This document shows positions 35,839 through 38,433 of a stretch of DNA of 38,433 nt, one piece after another. Location: assembly GCA_938001865.1 (NCBI GenBank), contig CALLAW010000064.1, positions 1-38,433 of the forward strand. The letters are read 5' to 3'. Position numbers and translations under genes: made by a program. The notes below the pieces were generated by a model that ran no database searches, had not been told where the DNA came from, and saw only the letters and a list, made by a program, of their open reading frames with translations. The stretch comes from an uncultured Saprospiraceae bacterium. GTDB taxonomy: Bacteria; Bacteroidota; Bacteroidia; Chitinophagales; Saprospiraceae. The stretch's first letter is position 1. Each line of letters opens with the position of its first letter.

Positions 35839-35866
35839 CAAAGGTAGAGATTAATTTTTAATCTCT
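35839..35866 (-). promoter_or_regulatory. cysS -7 promoter element overlapped by a 21-bp palindrome
   Basis: On the minus strand TACCTTTG (35839-35846) matches TAnnTTTG, 23 bp before cysS. A perfect palindrome of two 9-bp arms, AGAGATTAA and TTAATCTCT, around three bases (35846-35866) shares one base with the -7 element and covers the region toward -33. It could be an operator that controls the promoter. Confidence 0.5.
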
Positions 35867-35907
35867 TTTGTAATTAGACAGAGTAGATTATCTCCTATTG
35901 AAGAGAG

Positions 35908-36270
35908 TTATACTTGGACTGCTAATTTCTTCCATTCCCCTTCGCCTACAGGCTCATCAGAGGTAGTGATATAGCAGAGATCTCTATTATAGTCATAGAA
36001 AAAGAAGAGAGGTCCTTCATTCCTAAAGAGGTCAATCCAATGTGGATACTTATCAGCTCTAAGGTAGACATGGAAGTGTTTTTTATCACCTTTCTGCTCT
36101 ACATAATTGTCTTTCATGAAGTTACTACAGAAGTAGAAGTAAGCTTTACCGGAAGGGATATTGATATAAATGGCTTGATCAGTCTGCTCTCCCTTGACCT
36201 TACGGCCGTAGAGAAACACCTTGTACTGTGTAAATTCTTCAATCAAAAAGTTAGTCATGTTAGGAATCAT
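35908..36270 (-). CDS. Hypothetical protein, 120 residues
   Basis: I do not recognise this protein. It has no signal peptide or membrane segment. The composition is rich in aromatic residues (YFYFCSNF, FFFYDYNRDL) and alternates strands and turns, suggesting a small alpha/beta or all-beta cytosolic fold. The ATG at 36258 (MTNFLIEEF) is an alternative start that removes four residues. It lies 42 bp downstream of a small membrane ORF and in the same orientation as ribA, so all three could share a transcript. Codon use looks like its neighbours. The role is unknown. Confidence 0.6.
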   Translation of the reverse strand: MIPNMTNFLIEEFTQYKVFLYGRKVKGEQTDQAIYINIPSGKAYFYFCSNFMKDNYVEQKGDKKHFHVYLRADKYPHWIDLFRNEGPLFFFYDYNRDLCYITTSDEPVGEGEWKKLAVQV

Positions 36271-36312
36271 CTTAGGTTTAGAATTATAATAAAAAGCTAG
36301 AGTTAGCTCCCA

Positions 36313-36477
36313 TTAGTAGAACATCAAAGAGAGATAATCTCTGAGGTATACTCGATGCATAAACGCATACACCATCAAAGCTAGCACGAAGATAATGACA
36401 AAGACCTTAATACGTCTTCTATAGAGAGTAGACTTTTCGAGTCTTGACTTATACCTGACTCTACCTGAGTATGACAT
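36313..36477 (-). CDS. Small single-pass membrane protein
   Basis: A 54-residue ORF, MSYSGRVRYKSRLEKSTLYR followed by RRIKVFVIIFVLALMVYAF and HRVYLRDYLSLMFY. The strongly basic N-terminus before one hydrophobic helix predicts an inner-membrane protein with the N-terminus in the cytosol. The ATG is 11 bp after the ribA stop, and no ORF competes on the other strand. The composition and position argue for a real gene. I know no family for it. Confidence 0.65.
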   Translation of the reverse strand: MSYSGRVRYKSRLEKSTLYRRRIKVFVIIFVLALMVYAFMHRVYLRDYLSLMFY

Positions 36478-36488
36478 AACAAATATTA

Positions 36489-37091
36489 TTAATCAATGAA
36501 GTGTCCAAATTTAGTTTTCTTTGTTTGAAGATACTTCGCATTTTCCACCGAAGCATCCATCAAGATTGGCAATCTCTCTACCACGCTGACCGTGGAGTGA
36601 TCAAAGGCTTTGACCTTGTCAGGGTTATTAGTCAGCAGACGGATCTCTTTGATCCCCAACTGATCCAGCATTTCGAGGGCTATATCATACTTCCTCCCGT
36701 CAGCAGCAAGACCCAAGTCCAAGTTAGCCTGATGTGTATCTCTCCCTTGATCTTGTAGATTATATGCTTTCATCTTATTGATAATCCCTATCCCTCGACC
36801 CTCTTGACGGAGATAGAGCACCACTCCTTTATCCTTGAGGATTTGCTTCATTGCATAGTCGAGCTGCGGTCCACAGTCACACCTCTTAGAGTGGAAGAGA
36901 TCACCCGTGATACACTCAGAGTGGATCCTTACAGTCACAGGTGCAGAGAGATCTATCTCAGGATGCACTATAGCTAAGTGAGGCATTTTTTCTTGTTGGT
37001 CGTAGCCAAATGCCAGCATCCTGAACTTACCCCAATCAGTGGGCAATATAATCTCTTCTAGAAGGGTCATCGGTATCGTTTCGGGTATCAT
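36489..37091 (-). CDS. ribA: GTP cyclohydrolase II (riboflavin synthesis)
   Basis: Converts GTP to the first intermediate of riboflavin biosynthesis with loss of formate and pyrophosphate. The zinc ligands are Cys60, Cys71 and Cys73 in HSECITGDLF...RCDCG, spaced as in characterised enzymes. YLRQEGRGIGI and GLAADGRKYDIALEML are the GTP-binding and arginine motifs. The 200-residue protein has no DHBP synthase domain, so it is the stand-alone RibA. The start at MIPETIPM is plausible; a shorter start at Met8 is possible. It begins the small minus-strand group with a membrane ORF and a hypothetical gene. Confidence 0.96.
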   Translation of the reverse strand: MIPETIPMTLLEEIILPTDWGKFRMLAFGYDQQEKMPHLAIVHPEIDLSAPVTVRIHSECITGDLFHSKRCDCGPQLDYAMKQILKDKGVVLYLRQEGRGIGIINKMKAYNLQDQGRDTHQANLDLGLAADGRKYDIALEMLDQLGIKEIRLLTNNPDKVKAFDHSTVSVVERLPILMDASVENAKYLQTKKTKFGHFID

Positions 37092-37193
37092 TTCGTAGTA
37101 TTATATATTTTTATAGGGTGCCATCCAGACCAATCGACTCTCATTCTGCTTACACGACAAATAAGTAATCTTGCTTCAGGATTGACTCAGATA

Positions 37194-37201
37194 CAAATGT
37201 A
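37194..37201 (-). promoter_or_regulatory. Possible -7 promoter element for ribA
   Basis: The minus strand reads TACATTTG, matching TAnnTTTG, 103 bp upstream of the ribA ATG. No clear -33 element accompanies it, and the leader would be long. I see no FMN riboswitch in the leader. Confidence 0.35.
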
Positions 37202-37304
37202 AATCTTATTTTGCACTAAAAGTTTTAAGAAAATACTATTGTAACTGAGTTATGTCTATAACTGACTCTGTACACTTAACTCTCTTCCAACACAAATCAC
37301 TCTT

Positions 37305-37817
37305 ATGGATATCAAATCACTCTTAGAGAGTAATCACACAAGAAAGGATGCGATAGCGATCAAAGACTACATCACGTCCAATCCTTCAGCGATTAGTGAT
37401 TTGATGGCTTTGTTTTTTAGTGATTCCATCCAACTGAGCCAACGATCATCATGGGCTCTACTCTTCATAGGGTTAGAATCTCCATGGATCATCAAGCCAT
37501 ATCTCAGTAAGATGGTAGATCTCCTCCCTACAGCCAATCATGATGCACAGATTCGCAATACGATCAGAATCTTTGAAGAGATAGAGATACCTGAGGATCT
37601 AGAGGGACCACTCTTTGAACATTGCTTCAACTACCTCATGGATCATAAGCGACCTACTGCTATCAGGGCATTTTCCCTTCATGTACTCGAGAAGATAGCT
37701 CATCGACACCCAGAACTCAAGCATGAGCTAATCGAAGAAATTACGTTACAAAAGGATCATGGTACTGTAGGCTTTAAGAATAGAGCCAAAAAAGTATTGA
37801 AAAGACTTAAATCTTGA
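37305..37817 (+). CDS. Hypothetical alpha-helical repeat protein (HEAT/ARM-like)
   Basis: A 170-residue cytosolic protein, all-helical by pattern. Helical hairpin units are visible as RSSWALLFIGLESPWIIKPYLSKMVDLL, NTIRIFEEIEIPEDLEGPLFEHCFNYLM and AIRAFSLHVLEKIAHRHPELKHELIEEI, with a basic end KNRAKKVLKRLK. This resembles HEAT or ARM repeats used as protein-binding scaffolds. No enzymatic motif is seen. It is a single plus-strand gene divergent from ribA, with 213 bp between the starts. The function is unknown. Confidence 0.72.
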   Translation: MDIKSLLESNHTRKDAIAIKDYITSNPSAISDLMALFFSDSIQLSQRSSWALLFIGLESPWIIKPYLSKMVDLLPTANHDAQIRNTIRIFEEIEIPEDLEGPLFEHCFNYLMDHKRPTAIRAFSLHVLEKIAHRHPELKHELIEEITLQKDHGTVGFKNRAKKVLKRLKS

Positions 37818-37914
37818 ACAAACAAGCCAAAAAAGCTAAACCTAGCATCTCTAACAAATCCAAATTTTTCAATATCTTGAAGTAAGACAGTCATCCTTCA
37901 GTTGTCTCTACTAA

Positions 37915-37958
37915 TACACAAAAAAAAAGGATGTTGCTATTGATTAGCAACATCCTTT
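37915..37958 (-). terminator. Rho-independent terminator of the T9SS cargo gene
   Basis: A perfect 14-bp stem joins 37926-37939 (AAAGGATGTTGCTA) to 37945-37958, with loop TTGAT. A run of A lies to the left of the stem, so it reads as a T-tract on the minus strand. It therefore terminates transcription from the gene ending at 38073. Confidence 0.9.
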
Positions 37959-38072
37959 AGTGACATTTATTGAAATTAATTAGGTTAAGTTTTAAATTCT
38001 TTAGGAAAATTAAGCAGGAAGGAATCCCTTATTCCTTCACCACTTAATTTAAAACCGAACCCAATCTTCATG

Positions 38073-38433
38073 TTATTCTACCACAACCATCTTTTTCGTT
38101 GCAGTGTACTCACCACTTTCTAATTGGTAGTAGAGTACTCCGCTTGTTGCTAGCTCTGACTTAGCCAGGATGATACTATTGACACCCTTAGCATAGTTAC
38201 CTGTAATCTGCTTGACCATCTTTCCTGTCACATCCATCAATGTAAGTGTTGCTGTGCCAGCTGTCGGTAAGCTGAACTCTATTGTCGTCTGTATACTGAA
38301 TGGATTCGGCTCATTTTGCTCGAGGCTAAATGCTGCTTCTGCATTCTCTCCTAGTACTACATTGAGTACTGATAGATCTGCATCATATGCTTCTGCTGCT
38401 GTCGCTTCTGATGTGATCTCCATCTCTGCTACT
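38073..38433 (-). CDS. T9SS-sorted protein, C-terminal part, cut by the window edge
   Basis: At least 116 residues of a larger protein whose 5' part lies beyond the window. The frame is open to the edge. ATAAEAYDADLSVLNVVLGE is a strand-rich domain end often seen before sorting domains in Saprospira-type proteins. It is followed by SLEQNEPNPFSIQTTIEFSLP and a T9SS type A domain ending YTATKKMVVVE. The Met at 38423 is internal, not the start. The protein is exported by the type IX system and anchored or released at the surface. The N-terminal function cannot be seen. Confidence 0.85.
   Translation of the reverse strand, partial: VAEMEITSEATAAEAYDADLSVLNVVLGENAEAAFSLEQNEPNPFSIQTTIEFSLPTAGTATLTLMDVTGKMVKQITGNYAKGVNSIILAKSELATSGVLYYQLESGEYTATKKMVVVE

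Noticed and set aside
37092-37304. Possible FMN riboswitch upstream of ribA
   Set aside because: No conserved RFN-type helices or terminator-like switch could be traced in the leader.
1-38433. CRISPR arrays, tRNA/rRNA genes, insertion sequences, integrases
   Set aside because: No regular repeat-spacer pattern, cloverleaf, or transposase/integrase protein was found by eye.

Overview
The window looks like chromosomal DNA of a Bacteroidota bacterium, most likely of the Saprospiria/Lewinella side of the phylum. This is inferred from gene content; no rRNA or other phylogenetic marker was tested. The evidence is three proteins with type IX secretion (T9SS) type A C-terminal domains, DUF6029, Omp28-like and DUF6435 proteins, a bacterial GGGP synthase, -7 promoter elements of the form TAnnTTTG, and signal peptides followed by Gln. 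There are no phage genes, insertion sequences, CRISPR arrays, rRNA or tRNA genes that I can recognise.

Layout. (1) 84-8359, minus strand: a tightly overlapping operon for propionyl-CoA to succinyl-CoA conversion, in the order biotin carrier protein, short methylmalonyl-CoA mutase subunit, biotin carboxylase, large mutase subunit, carboxyltransferase. GGGP synthase and the ribosome GTPase rsgA follow. (2) 8497-10384, minus: a T9SS beta-propeller-like protein split by a frameshift, a tiny Cys-rich ORF and a DUF6435 gene. (3) 10473-12793, plus: glycyl-tRNA synthetase and MscL, each followed by a strong hairpin. (4) 13017-18944, plus: a surface-polysaccharide and sulfate-activation block (WbpD-like acetyltransferase, WbpB-like dehydrogenase, cysC, cysD, cysN, flippase). 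(5) 19031-28533: housekeeping and accessory genes including an SDR, a duplicated-domain T9SS protein, an EamA transporter, TonB, dodecin, DUF5655, an SDR-DUF2867 protein and a YdbS/YdbT-like PH-domain pair. (6) 28667-32519: a divergent envelope cluster of a secreted NTF2-like protein, TlpA, DUF6029 and Omp28-like lipoprotein. (7) 32680-37091, minus: recX with a missing start, glutaminyl cyclase, cysS, two small hypotheticals and ribA. (8) 37305 to the end: an alpha-repeat protein and the C-terminus of a T9SS cargo.

How the genes fit together. Block 1 forms one pathway, propionyl-CoA carboxylase followed by methylmalonyl-CoA mutase, without the epimerase. Block 4 pairs nucleotide-sugar tailoring with PAPS synthesis and a flippase, which suggests a sulfated or otherwise modified surface glycan. 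The glutaminyl cyclase in block 7 probably acts on the Gln-initiated exported proteins seen in blocks 2, 5 and 6.

Two genes (recX and the split T9SS gene) are broken at short A/T homopolymers. This could be real decay, but base-calling or assembly indels are equally possible.
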